From Campylobacter concisus (GTDB lineage Bacteria; Campylobacterota; Campylobacteria; Campylobacterales; Campylobacteraceae), in assembly GCF_003048575.1 (NCBI RefSeq), contig NZ_PIRZ01000009.1:1-33455 (forward strand): 33,455 nucleotides of DNA. The letters are read 5' to 3'. Position 1 is the stretch's first letter; each line of letters begins with the position of its first letter. A model generated the notes under the pieces. The model worked only from the letters and a program-made list of their open reading frames with translations, was not told where the DNA came from and did not search any database. A program made the position numbers and the translations under genes. Positions 16,601-23,461 of the stretch are shown piece by piece.

Positions 16601-17766
16601 TAAATATAAGTGGGGGGATAATTAAAAAATCTGAAATAACCGGCGGTGACGGAGACGATGAGATAAATATAAACGGCGGAAATTTTACCGAAACTAAGAT
16701 AAGTACCGGAAGAGGAACGTATAGTGGAGACGGAGACGTCGTAAATATCGCCGGAGGTACGTTTAGTAAAACTACCGTAGAATTACAAGGAACAAAAAAT
16801 ACCGTAAATATAAATTCCGGAGCGGTATTTGGCGATCAATCGGACGCTATAGCCAATAGACAGTATCAAACCAAAATAGTAAACGGTAACGGCGAAGATC
16901 ACGTAAATGTAAATGCCGGAGCTATCGTTAAAAACGCGACATTCGATCTTAACGGAGGTAGTGATACTATAACCGTAGCATCAGGCGCTACCGTAGAACA
17001 TTCTCAGCTTATAACCGGAGACGACGTCGATACACTAAATATAAACGGTACCGTTAGCGGAGATACGCATGTAGATTTAGGATACGGCGCGGATACCTTA
17101 AATATAGGAAATGGCGCCATCGTATCGGATTCTGATATCCATATGGACGACGGTGGTCAAGGATACAACGATACCATAAATATCGCAAATAATGTCACCC
17201 TTCAAGACTGGGCGGACATCAAAGGCGGCGGTGGAGTCGATACTATTACCGCGGGCGATAATCTAACGCTTGCTAATAGCGCGGGTATACACGGCGACTG
17301 GGGAAATAACGGAAGAGCGGTAAATAACACCGGAGACGGAAACGATATCATTACTGTAGGCAAGAATTTAACTATGAGCGGCGGCTCTATAATAAGCGGC
17401 GGCGGCGGTAACGACATTATCTCAATTGGTAAAAACGCAAGCATTCAAGATACTTCGACTATCGACGGCGGAGCCGGCTTTGATACATTAAAAGTAGCTG
17501 ATAATAGCATAGACTTTAGCCATGTTAAAAATATCGAAAAACTAGATATGACTAATGGAGAAAAGACAACCTTAGCTCTTACAGCTAGCAATGTTCAAGA
17601 TATATTACGTGATAGTAGCGAGAATAAGCTAAAAATAGATGGTGATAGTAACGATGAGCTTACTCTTGGAAGTAGCTGGACTAAAGGTGCTAGTTCTGGT
17701 GGTTATACTACTTATACTAGTGGTACAACTACAATCGAAGTTCAAGACCAAATACACGTACTTTAA
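13666..17766 (+). CDS. Retention-module-containing T1SS surface protein (LapA-like adhesin 2)
   Basis: A 1366-residue, acidic protein in which I see no cysteine. Residues 1-168 are identical to adhesin 1: retention module, T103-A-A-G106 LapG-type site and Gly/Ala linker. Residues about 172-332 look like a Calx-beta-type module (EGGVMTYDLSL..., GVDYDANSIEYSTDGGNTWT, ending GKITDND), which adhesin 1 lacks. About 333-1250 is a long array of G-x-G-D-D-T-I/V-N-I repeats, many 20-27 residues apart, likely a beta-solenoid that may bind calcium. The C-terminal ~115 residues (DGGAGFDTLKVADNSIDF...) align with adhesin 1 and form the likely type I secretion signal. The landmark SGAVFGDQ occurs in both proteins before the last repeats. 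Start may be 13669 by SD spacing. Surface adhesion is inferred from the family. Confidence 0.85.
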   Translation: MMAKEAGVVKSVNGGIARALNDLTGEVRQLSVGDIVYQGEKIVTEGSNSKVTITQTDGKDITLIGKDTLTLDQDSNNNETVADISALQQAILKGTDLNALEETAAGGPQAGGNGGDGVSLSSTSFAEGGHISNINANVGSIDALALAAGGDNSFGVSGGSAVGAGAGAEAGATTPKVGISISSAGSNEGGVMTYDLSLPTALTAKPTTLNLNFSGGVAGVDYDANSIEYSTDGGNTWTRGTTVNLADANQINNVKVRVTTIDNYGHDGVDIATNPTAQSANQNQGEQDGSRYSNLNGVEYGVYKRNLTLNVTTDNDEIINSQANGKITDNDDYVNINQGLSEAVFTGDGDDTVNMSGAFSDVNSYVSTEDGDDVINVKSGSVLNYGNAQIDAGDGNDTINLDQGSFVGISGSSGTRIYGGDGDDTFNMNGEIKGGIVYGDDGDDTFNVGSTGVLKDGATIYANEGNDTINFGGTAENGTQIQGNEGYDTINIKSGAVIDNSSVYGDDVNENSFDAGNEINIDGTVRNNSNVYGGAGVDTVNINGTVENSSTINTRSGDDKVNINAGAEIKNSNINTGEGGDVVSIKGKLGDSAMIDTEDGDDIVNFAGETSGYAAINTGLGKDTFNIESGATFSKFLRVDTGEDDDTVNIKNGANLSWGSIKTGAGNDTVNIDGNMIGNPNHFNEISTGSGDDTININGHVSGESRIKAGEGNNTVYVRGTVDGKARIEAGDVDNEDKHSELYIESGATLSGGSSVSMGGGNDTIYIRQGSTVNGGATISAGYGNDTAYIDENLDTGNISMGGGVDTINFKKGITITRGVIDFGSGNDTVNIDGITFTNGAELLSGSVDRPHWYDDDDNDIINITNSTFKQNSKIDAKMGDDKINIGAGAVIDNSNVIAGYGSDTININAGSKVVNGSKIYSGLDHSYGDTNDIDTININGGEVTDSEIYTSRSKTITNIKDGTLTNLKFYGGSGTDEINISGGIIKKSEITGGDGDDEININGGNFTETKISTGRGTYSGDGDVVNIAGGTFSKTTVELQGTKNTVNINSGAVFGDQSDAIANRQYQTKIVNGNGEDHVNVNAGAIVKNATFDLNGGSDTITVASGATVEHSQLITGDDVDTLNINGTVSGDTHVDLGYGADTLNIGNGAIVSDSDIHMDDGGQGYNDTINIANNVTLQDWADIKGGGGVDTITAGDNLTLANSAGIHGDWGNNGRAVNNTGDGNDIITVGKNLTMSGGSIISGGGGNDIISIGKNASIQDTSTIDGGAGFDTLKVADNSIDFSHVKNIEKLDMTNGEKTTLALTASNVQDILRDSSENKLKIDGDSNDELTLGSSWTKGASSGGYTTYTSGTTTIEVQDQIHVL

Positions 17767-17776
17767 TATCTATACT

Positions 17777-17850
17777 TTTAATCCCAAAGGAAATTCCTTT
17801 GGGATATTCTTTCTTGTCATTAAATTTTTATAATTGTTTGTCTTTTTAAT
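17777..17850 (+). repeat. 74-bp 3' box including terminator of adhesin 2 (repeat of 8244-8317)
   Basis: Contains a perfect stem ATCCCAAAGGA / TCCTTTGGGAT (17781-17805) followed by T-rich DNA, acting as terminator. It differs from the adhesin 1 copy by one loop base. The block extends about 45 bp past the hairpin, so the similarity reflects duplication rather than convergence. Confidence 0.85.
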
Positions 17851-17951
17851 TAGCACCAAATCCACAGATTTTTAGCTATTTAAGCATTTGGCATATATTA
17901 AGAATCAGTAAGTCTGGATGATAAGCAAAGGCTGAAAATGGATTAAAATTT

Positions 17952-17979
17952 GGCGGTAAATGTAGATAAATTTACTGCC
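17952..17979 (-). terminator. Terminator of the broken binding-protein gene
   Basis: 10-bp arms (17952-17961 and 17970-17979, one G-U pair) lie 12 bases past the minus-strand stop, with a T-rich run beyond on that strand. The remaining 17851-17951 shows nothing recognisable. Confidence 0.6.
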
Positions 17980-17990
17980 GCAAGGATAAA

Positions 17991-19014
17991 TTATTTTCCA
18001 GTTGGGTCTAGACCATTTAGGATATAGTTAACTTCATTGTCATTTAGATCGTAGTGCAAAAATTCTTTATAAAATTTCTTTGTTTCAGTAGCTATGTCCA
18101 AATCTTTAAAGATTTCAGGATGTAAAGTCTTAGCCGCCCATAAAATTTGCAAAGCCCCCTCGGCACCGTATCTATCCCAGCTAAAAACACCCGCTGGATT
18201 TATGAAGACTTTTTTGTTTTTGACAGCATTTATGCCAGCATAGACTTTGTTTTCATATATCTTTTCTATAGCGTCTGGCGATTTGGCTCTGCCTACGATG
18301 ATGACGTCAGGGTTCATATTTGGTATCTCTTCGGCATTGATTTCAAGCATATTTCCAGCTTTTTGCACCGAATTTTGACCGCCTGCGACACTTATCCACT
18401 CATCGATTATTGTATTTGAGCCATCTACTTTGAATAAATTTTTTACCCTCTGCTATATGAAGCACTTTTGGCCTCTCATTTTGAGCTATCTTGCTGGTTT
18501 TGCTTAGTACTTTTTGGAGATTTTGGTCAAAATAGTCATTAAATTTTTGAGCTATTTTTGGTGCGTCACCTCCTATGGCATCAGCCATGATAGCTACGCT
18601 CTTTTTCATATCGGCATGGTTTGTAAATGACGGATAAAGGACGTTAAAGCCATTTTTTGTTAGCTCCTCTTTATTCTTTTTATCTGCGGCTATGACTACA
18701 TCGGGACTTAGCTTGACTAGCTCTTCTACTTGCAGGCTCTTGCCATTTACGCCGTTTGGTATGCTTGAAATCCTAGGATAAACGTGCGCAAACCATTTGT
18801 TATTTTTGATTAGATCAGTAGTAGCTACTATCTTGTCCGCGCCGCCTAGCATTAATATGATTTGATTATTCGCATACCAAAGCGTGGCGATTTTTTCTAC
18901 TTTTGCGGGAACCTTTACGACATCGCCAGTGATGTCCTTGACATCTCTAAACTCAGCTGCATTTATACTAAAAGCAGCCATTAACGCTACTAAGGCAGTA
19001 AAAATTTTTCTCAT
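17991..19014 (-). pseudogene. Periplasmic iron/metal-chelate binding protein (class III), frameshifted
   Basis: Two adjoining open frames make one binding protein. The N-part (18400-19014, signal peptide MRKIFTALVALMAAFSINAA, then QVEELVKLSPDVVIAAD) shifts frame into a C-part (17991 to about 18440, with EIPNMNPDVIIVGRAKSP and FLHYDLNDNEV). The shift maps to a run of six A on the coding strand (plus strand T6 at 18439-18444). Removing one A gives EGKNLFKVDGSNTIIDEW..., which joins the halves smoothly into about 340 residues, the normal length. No permease or ATPase is adjacent. It could be a pseudogene, a slip-strand switch in a short A tract, or a sequencing error. It is divergent in sequence from the intact binding protein at 10208-11242 but belongs to the same fold class. 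Confidence 0.8.
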
Positions 19015-19106
19015 TTTCTTCCTTTTTATGAAATATATATTTTTATAGTTTAAGAATTTTATCGGATATAAGAATGGCTAAATTTTTAAAATTTATAAGA
19101 AAGATT

Positions 19107-19134
19107 TCCCTCTCCATACAAGATGGAGGGGAAA
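19107..19134 (-). terminator. Terminator-like hairpin after the sulfotransferase gene
   Basis: TTCCCTCTCCAT (19107-19118) pairs with ATGGAGGGGAA (19124-19134) with one imperfection across the 5-base loop ACAAG. It lies just beyond the minus-strand stop at 19156. The T-run is poor, so strength is uncertain. Confidence 0.5.
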
Positions 19135-19155
19135 ATTAAGCAAGAAGTAAATTAC

Positions 19156-20991
19156 TTATTTCTCAAACGCTTTTTGTAAGCTAAATGGAAATGCCTGATA
19201 GCCCATAGCATTTGTCATCTTTATCTCGATGCTAGGCTCTTTTGCACCCCACTCAAACTCATCTATATGTGGGCTTGGAAGTCCTACTGGGCGACCTTTT
19301 GCGATGTCAAACTGCATGCCAGCAACGGCTGAGTAGACCATGATACTATCAAGGTCATCTTGATACTGTGTAAGGCTGGTGACCGAGCTATACCACTCTT
19401 TGCCACGCTCTTTGCCGTATTCCCAGACTTGCTCGACTGTCTTTTTATTTTCATCTATTTTATAGACAACGGCACGGGAGTATTTCATTCCTGCTATTGC
19501 GGGCTGTTCCATTCCTCTTGTATCGCCGTTGTCAAAGACAGTGAGATAGACAAGACCTTTTTTAGACTTGCTATCTATCCTAAATGCCGTATGTTGTGTC
19601 CACTGCCAGTCAAAGCCGCCTGTTTCGCTCTCGTATCCTGGGCATTTTGAGTATTCATCCTCGCATACGATTTTGTTACCTTTACTATCAACTGGCTGAA
19701 GGAGTTTGTCTTTAAATTTATCGCTCCAGCCCTTGTGAGCGCCCATGATCCATTTTACTTGTTTATCACGGCCGATTTTGATGACTGCATCTTGGTGGCG
19801 ACTTGAGATGATTATACTATCGTCGCTTGGGTCATAGTCTACGCTATTTACGTGAGCCCAGTTACGGCCAGGACCTGCGCCAACTATGTCGCCCCACTTA
19901 TCGTGCGTATCCATCGACTGAAGCTCATCAGAGCTTGCTGTGTGGCCTGCTTTTTTAGCGTCTATGTTTAAGCAAACTGCACCTTGATCAAGTGTTTTTA
20001 GCACGATGTCGCGGTAAGGATCGAGGATTTCATATAGTCTAAAGTCATCAACTACGTTGCCATCTCTGTCAAGCTCAACGATGACGTCGCGCACTGTTCT
20101 TACGTTTTTGCCATCAGCCCTTTTATAATCAGCATTTGCCACGCGCAAGAAGTAGTGTCCGTTTTGTGCTACGTCCATCGAGTGAGAGAAGTCGTTGTAG
20201 CTAGCTGGTAGCTCGCGGTTGAAAATTTCTCTACCCATGATGTCGTATTTTGCGTATCTTTGGCCATATCCCCAAGTCATAGCGCCGTCGTCATTTTGCT
20301 TAAAGCCCATCATTACGCCAGCATGAAATGGCTGCTTTAGATCGTAAATTTTGCTTGGCTCAAGGTACCATCTAACCTCGCCTTTTGTATCAAGGATGAA
20401 GTTATTTGGGCTGTAGTTCCACTCGATCGCACCGCCAGCTGGGTTGTTCCAAACGACTTTTGTACCTTTGCCAGTTTTATTTACAAAGTTATTTACGTAG
20501 TAGAGGCGGTTAGCAAATTTAGTACTCGCAGGCTTAGTAACCTCGATCTTGTCAAATAGCGCGCCCTTTTGATTTGGCGTGCCTGAGCTTTCTAGATAGA
20601 TGGCTGGAGCGTAAATTTTATAGCTCTCTTTTATATGCTCGGTCTTGCCTTTGTAGCTCTTGTCGTACTCGACCTCAACGGTGTTTTGATAGTCAGGATA
20701 CATACCAAAAACTGGGATGCCGCCATGTGTGCGAAGATGCTTGTCAGCCACTTTGTAGCTTATCACCTGACCGCCTTGCTTTGGCACGATGGTTACTTTT
20801 GCATTGCTTAGTGTGTAGCCGCCATTTTTGATGACTGCTGTAAGTGGGGCAGTGTCGTACGGATTTACCACTACTTCGCCTATTTGCCCAGTGATAGCAT
20901 AGTCTAGTTTGGCCCCGCTTGGACCGCCTATCGCAAAAGCGCTTGAGCAAAGCACAGAAGCTAGCGCAACACAACTCAAAGTCTTTTTCAT
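19156..20991 (-). CDS. astA: Periplasmic arylsulfate sulfotransferase
   Basis: This 611-residue enzyme moves sulfate between phenolic donors and acceptors without PAPS. It has a Sec signal peptide with predicted cleavage after SAFA (residue 20). By spacing to the known E. coli AssT active site, H467 (WTQHTAF) matches the catalytic histidine that becomes sulfated, and H270 (NDFSHSMD), H380 (NWAHVNS) and R398 match the supporting residues. C443 and C450 (CEDEYSKC) match the structural disulfide that DsbL makes in uropathogenic E. coli. A dsbA/dsbL-like and dsbI pair lies nearby on the other strand at 22131-23416, the partner set expected for this enzyme. A strong AAAGGAG RBS precedes the ATG. 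Confidence 0.93.
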   Translation of the reverse strand: MKKTLSCVALASVLCSSAFAIGGPSGAKLDYAITGQIGEVVVNPYDTAPLTAVIKNGGYTLSNAKVTIVPKQGGQVISYKVADKHLRTHGGIPVFGMYPDYQNTVEVEYDKSYKGKTEHIKESYKIYAPAIYLESSGTPNQKGALFDKIEVTKPASTKFANRLYYVNNFVNKTGKGTKVVWNNPAGGAIEWNYSPNNFILDTKGEVRWYLEPSKIYDLKQPFHAGVMMGFKQNDDGAMTWGYGQRYAKYDIMGREIFNRELPASYNDFSHSMDVAQNGHYFLRVANADYKRADGKNVRTVRDVIVELDRDGNVVDDFRLYEILDPYRDIVLKTLDQGAVCLNIDAKKAGHTASSDELQSMDTHDKWGDIVGAGPGRNWAHVNSVDYDPSDDSIIISSRHQDAVIKIGRDKQVKWIMGAHKGWSDKFKDKLLQPVDSKGNKIVCEDEYSKCPGYESETGGFDWQWTQHTAFRIDSKSKKGLVYLTVFDNGDTRGMEQPAIAGMKYSRAVVYKIDENKKTVEQVWEYGKERGKEWYSSVTSLTQYQDDLDSIMVYSAVAGMQFDIAKGRPVGLPSPHIDEFEWGAKEPSIEIKMTNAMGYQAFPFSLQKAFEK

Positions 20992-21050
20992 AACATCTCC
21001 TTTGGATAAATTTTATAAACTCTACTCATAAAGCTTATAAAATTTAGAAA

Positions 21051-21073
21051 AAGCCTTGGAACGCCCAAGGCTT
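21051..21073. repeat. Perfect hairpin in the leader between the sulfotransferase and the divergent gene
   Basis: AAGCCTTGG (21051-21059) pairs perfectly with CCAAGGCTT (21065-21073). Read on the minus strand it is followed by TTTTTC, like an intrinsic terminator, yet it lies upstream of astA with no minus-strand gene before it. It may be an attenuator or a relic. An SD-like AAAAGGAG follows on the plus strand without a usable start. Confidence 0.45.
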
Positions 21074-21268
21074 AAAATAGGTAAAAGGAGTAATAAAAAA
21101 TATTGCGTCCTTCGTAATTGTAATAAAACCTTATAACATAAAAATCACGATAAACTTTATAATGGCTTAAAATCTAAATTTATATTAAAAATTTTTGCCT
21201 TTTTGGACATTAAGCTAGCATTTACGCTTTAGCACTTATAATCAGCCCCAAACAATGGAGCAGAACTT

Positions 21269-22015
21269 ATGACACTAACTTACAATGCAAAGAAAATTTA
21301 TGAAATTTGGTTTGATTCAAAAAGTGAGCTTGAAGAGAGCAACGCTAGCTTTTTAGAGGATTATTTAAATTTTTTAGGCGATATTAGTGAAGTGATAAAT
21401 ATTGATGAAAAAACAAGACTTTCGGTTATCATCGCCTCTCTTTGCGTGAGTAAAGGTGCGAAAAGCTCATTTAAAAGCTTCATTAGGGCTGCTTTAAATG
21501 TGGGCATATCAGCAAAAGAGATAAGAGAAATTTTATATCAAGCAGTGCCTTATGCTGGGCTTGGCAAGATAGAAGATTGTATATTTTTAGCTGATGAAAT
21601 TTTTAATGAGCGCTATATAGAGCTTGAAAATATGCCTAAAAAATCAAGAGAAGGCAGAGATGAACGAGGCCTTGAAATACAAAGAAAACTCTTCCCAGCG
21701 GTTGATAAATTTATCGCATCAATGCCAAATGATCAAAAACATATAATGGAGTTTTTATCGCAAAACTGCTTTGGCGATTTTTATGCAAGAGATGGGCTTA
21801 GTTTAGAGCTTAGGGAGCTTTTGACATTTGTCTACATCACGACTCTTGGCTTTGCAAAGCCACAGCTTTTAGGGCACATTGCTGCAAATTTTGGCATCGG
21901 CAACGATAGAGCTAAATTAATAAGCGTTGTTACGACACTTATACCATTTATAGGATATCCAAGTGCTTTAAACGCATTATCAGCAATAAATGAGATAAGT
22001 TCTAGTAAAAATTAA
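21269..22015 (+). CDS. Carboxymuconolactone decarboxylase (CMD)-family protein
   Basis: A 248-residue, mostly helical cytoplasmic protein with two CMD-like repeats. The first is about residues 45-115 (IIASLCVSKGA...FIRAALNVGISAKEIREIL). The second is about 180-235 (LELRELLTFVYITTLG...LLGHIAANFGIGNDRAKLI), which matches the family consensus 'RELLTiaaLa..g...ql.gH...Al..G'. No AhpD-type CxxC pair is visible, so peroxidase activity is unlikely. It sits between astA (divergent) and the Dsb pair (same strand, 115-bp gap). Many family members are of unknown activity, and none is assigned here. Start ATG is preceded by GGAG at good spacing. Confidence 0.8.
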   Translation: MTLTYNAKKIYEIWFDSKSELEESNASFLEDYLNFLGDISEVINIDEKTRLSVIIASLCVSKGAKSSFKSFIRAALNVGISAKEIREILYQAVPYAGLGKIEDCIFLADEIFNERYIELENMPKKSREGRDERGLEIQRKLFPAVDKFIASMPNDQKHIMEFLSQNCFGDFYARDGLSLELRELLTFVYITTLGFAKPQLLGHIAANFGIGNDRAKLISVVTTLIPFIGYPSALNALSAINEISSSKN

Positions 22016-22130
22016 ATTTTTAATCAATGCGATATCTTATAAATTTCAGCCAAAATTTATTCTAGTGTTAAATTTGCGGTTGAGCTTGGTTGTAGAATAA
22101 CTCAAAATAAATCATCTAAAGGAGATTATC

Positions 22131-22787
22131 ATGAGTTTTCTATCTAAATTTAGCAAGGCTATCTTTGCTGTTGCAGTTGCTGGTGCGATTAGTGCTAGTG
22201 CATTTAGCGAGGGTGAGGACTACGTTAAGCTTGAAAAGCCACTAAGTGTGGGACAAAATACGCTAGTTAAAATTTTTAGCTACGCTTGCCCATTTTGCTA
22301 CAAATACGACAAGAGCGTTACTCCAAAGGTAGTTGAGAAAATCCCTGGACTAAAATACGAGCCATTTCACCTAAAGACAAAGGGCGATTATGGCGAGGTT
22401 GCGAGCAAGGTCTTTGCCGTGCTTATCACTATGGACGAGGCAAAAGGTGTCAGCTTATTTGATGAAAATTCGCTATTTAAAAAGGCTAAATTTGCCTACT
22501 ACAAGGCTTATCACGACAAAAAAGAGCGCTGGAGCGATGGCAAAGATGCTGAGGGTTTTTTAAAGACTGGACTTGATGCAGCTGGCGTTAGTAAGGCTGA
22601 TTATGAAAAAGAGCTAGCTAATCCAAAAGTGACTGAGCTACTTAAAAAGTGGGATGAGAGCTATGACGTGGCTAAAATTCAGGGCGTGCCAGCATTTGTC
22701 GTAAATGGCAAATACCTCATCATGACAAAATCAATCAGCTCGCTTGATGGCATGGCAGCACTCATTGAAGAGCTTCTTAAAAAATAA
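22131..22787 (+). CDS. dsbA: Periplasmic thiol:disulfide oxidoreductase (DsbA/DsbL type)
   Basis: A 218-residue thioredoxin-fold oxidase that introduces disulfides into exported proteins. It has a signal peptide (about 1-25, ending SASAFS), active site C53-P-F-C56 within SYACPFCYKY, and the cis-proline loop GVPAFVVNG near residues 185-193. The CPFC active site rather than CPHC is a DsbL-like trait. Together with dsbI directly downstream (8-bp gap) and astA nearby, this suggests a pair serving the sulfotransferase, as the AssT-DsbL-DsbI set does in uropathogenic E. coli. It could also act as a general DsbA. The RBS AAAGGAG is strong. Confidence 0.9.
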   Translation: MSFLSKFSKAIFAVAVAGAISASAFSEGEDYVKLEKPLSVGQNTLVKIFSYACPFCYKYDKSVTPKVVEKIPGLKYEPFHLKTKGDYGEVASKVFAVLITMDEAKGVSLFDENSLFKKAKFAYYKAYHDKKERWSDGKDAEGFLKTGLDAAGVSKADYEKELANPKVTELLKKWDESYDVAKIQGVPAFVVNGKYLIMTKSISSLDGMAALIEELLKK

Positions 22788-22795
22788 GGCGTCAC

Positions 22796-23416
22796 ATGAG
22801 CTTTTTTAAAAAAATGGCTAAATTTCAAGACTCACGCATCTCTTGGGCGATCCTAGTCTTTGTAAGCATTGCACTTGTCGTTATCGCGCACTCGCTCTTT
22901 CAAAACTACGCTTATATGCCTCCTTGCGAGCAGTGCGTCTATATACGTTTTGCATTTTTATGTATGGCGCTTGGCGGCGTTATCGCTATGATAAATCCAA
23001 AAAATTTGCTCTTTGCTCTAATTGGCTACGTCTTTGCCTTTTGGGGAGCGGTGCAGGGCATAATGTATAGCGTAAAGCTAGCTAAAATTCACGATGCAGT
23101 GCATGGTGATGATCCTTTTGGCGTGCAGGGCTGCTCTACTGAGCCACACTATCCATTTGGCTTACCGCTTGAAAAGTGGGCGCCTGACTGGTTTATGCCA
23201 ACAGGCGACTGCGGATATGACAGCCCTATGGTGCCTGATGGCGTGGTGCTAAGTGATTTGCAAAAGAGCATAGTTGATCTTTATGCCGACGGCTGGTATC
23301 TTGTGCCTTCATCTAAATTTATGTCGATGGCTGATTGCACGCTACTTGGGTTTAGTGTTTGTTTTGTAGTGCTTGCGCTTATGCTTGTTTCAAAGCTTTT
23401 GTCCTTTTTAAAATGA
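22796..23416 (+). CDS. dsbI: Inner-membrane disulfide oxidase DsbI/DsbB
   Basis: A 206-residue membrane protein that re-oxidises its DsbA/DsbL partner and passes electrons to quinone. It has hydrophobic helices at about 17-34, 48-66, 70-92 and 183-204. The first periplasmic loop has the C44-E-Q-C47 pair, and the second loop has C113 and C139, so all four redox cysteines of the family are present. The second periplasmic loop is long and carries 'PHYPFGLPLEKWAPDWF', a DsbI-type feature. It follows dsbA after 8 bases and is surely co-transcribed. A perfect palindrome follows the stop. Confidence 0.9.
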   Translation: MSFFKKMAKFQDSRISWAILVFVSIALVVIAHSLFQNYAYMPPCEQCVYIRFAFLCMALGGVIAMINPKNLLFALIGYVFAFWGAVQGIMYSVKLAKIHDAVHGDDPFGVQGCSTEPHYPFGLPLEKWAPDWFMPTGDCGYDSPMVPDGVVLSDLQKSIVDLYADGWYLVPSSKFMSMADCTLLGFSVCFVVLALMLVSKLLSFLK

Positions 23417-23420
23417 ATTT

Positions 23421-23444
23421 AGTTAGCCCAAATTTGGGCTAACT
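23421..23444 (+). terminator. Perfect palindrome after dsbI, possible terminator
   Basis: Arms AGTTAGCCCAAA / TTTGGGCTAACT are fully self-complementary over 24 bp, starting 4 bases after the dsbI stop codon. No T-run follows; instead a -10-like TATACT (23450-23455) for the next gene does. It could be a terminator, a binding site, or both. Confidence 0.5.
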
Positions 23445-23449
23445 TAGGA

Positions 23450-23461
23450 TATACTGCGCGT
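23450..23461 (+). promoter_or_regulatory. Possible -10 element placed for a leaderless kinase mRNA
   Basis: TATACT at 23450-23455 lies only 6 bases before the kinase ATG at 23462. The only SD-like sequence, AGGA at 23446-23449, is 12 bases from the ATG, too far for normal use. Transcription from this element would start at or very near the ATG. Confidence 0.4.
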
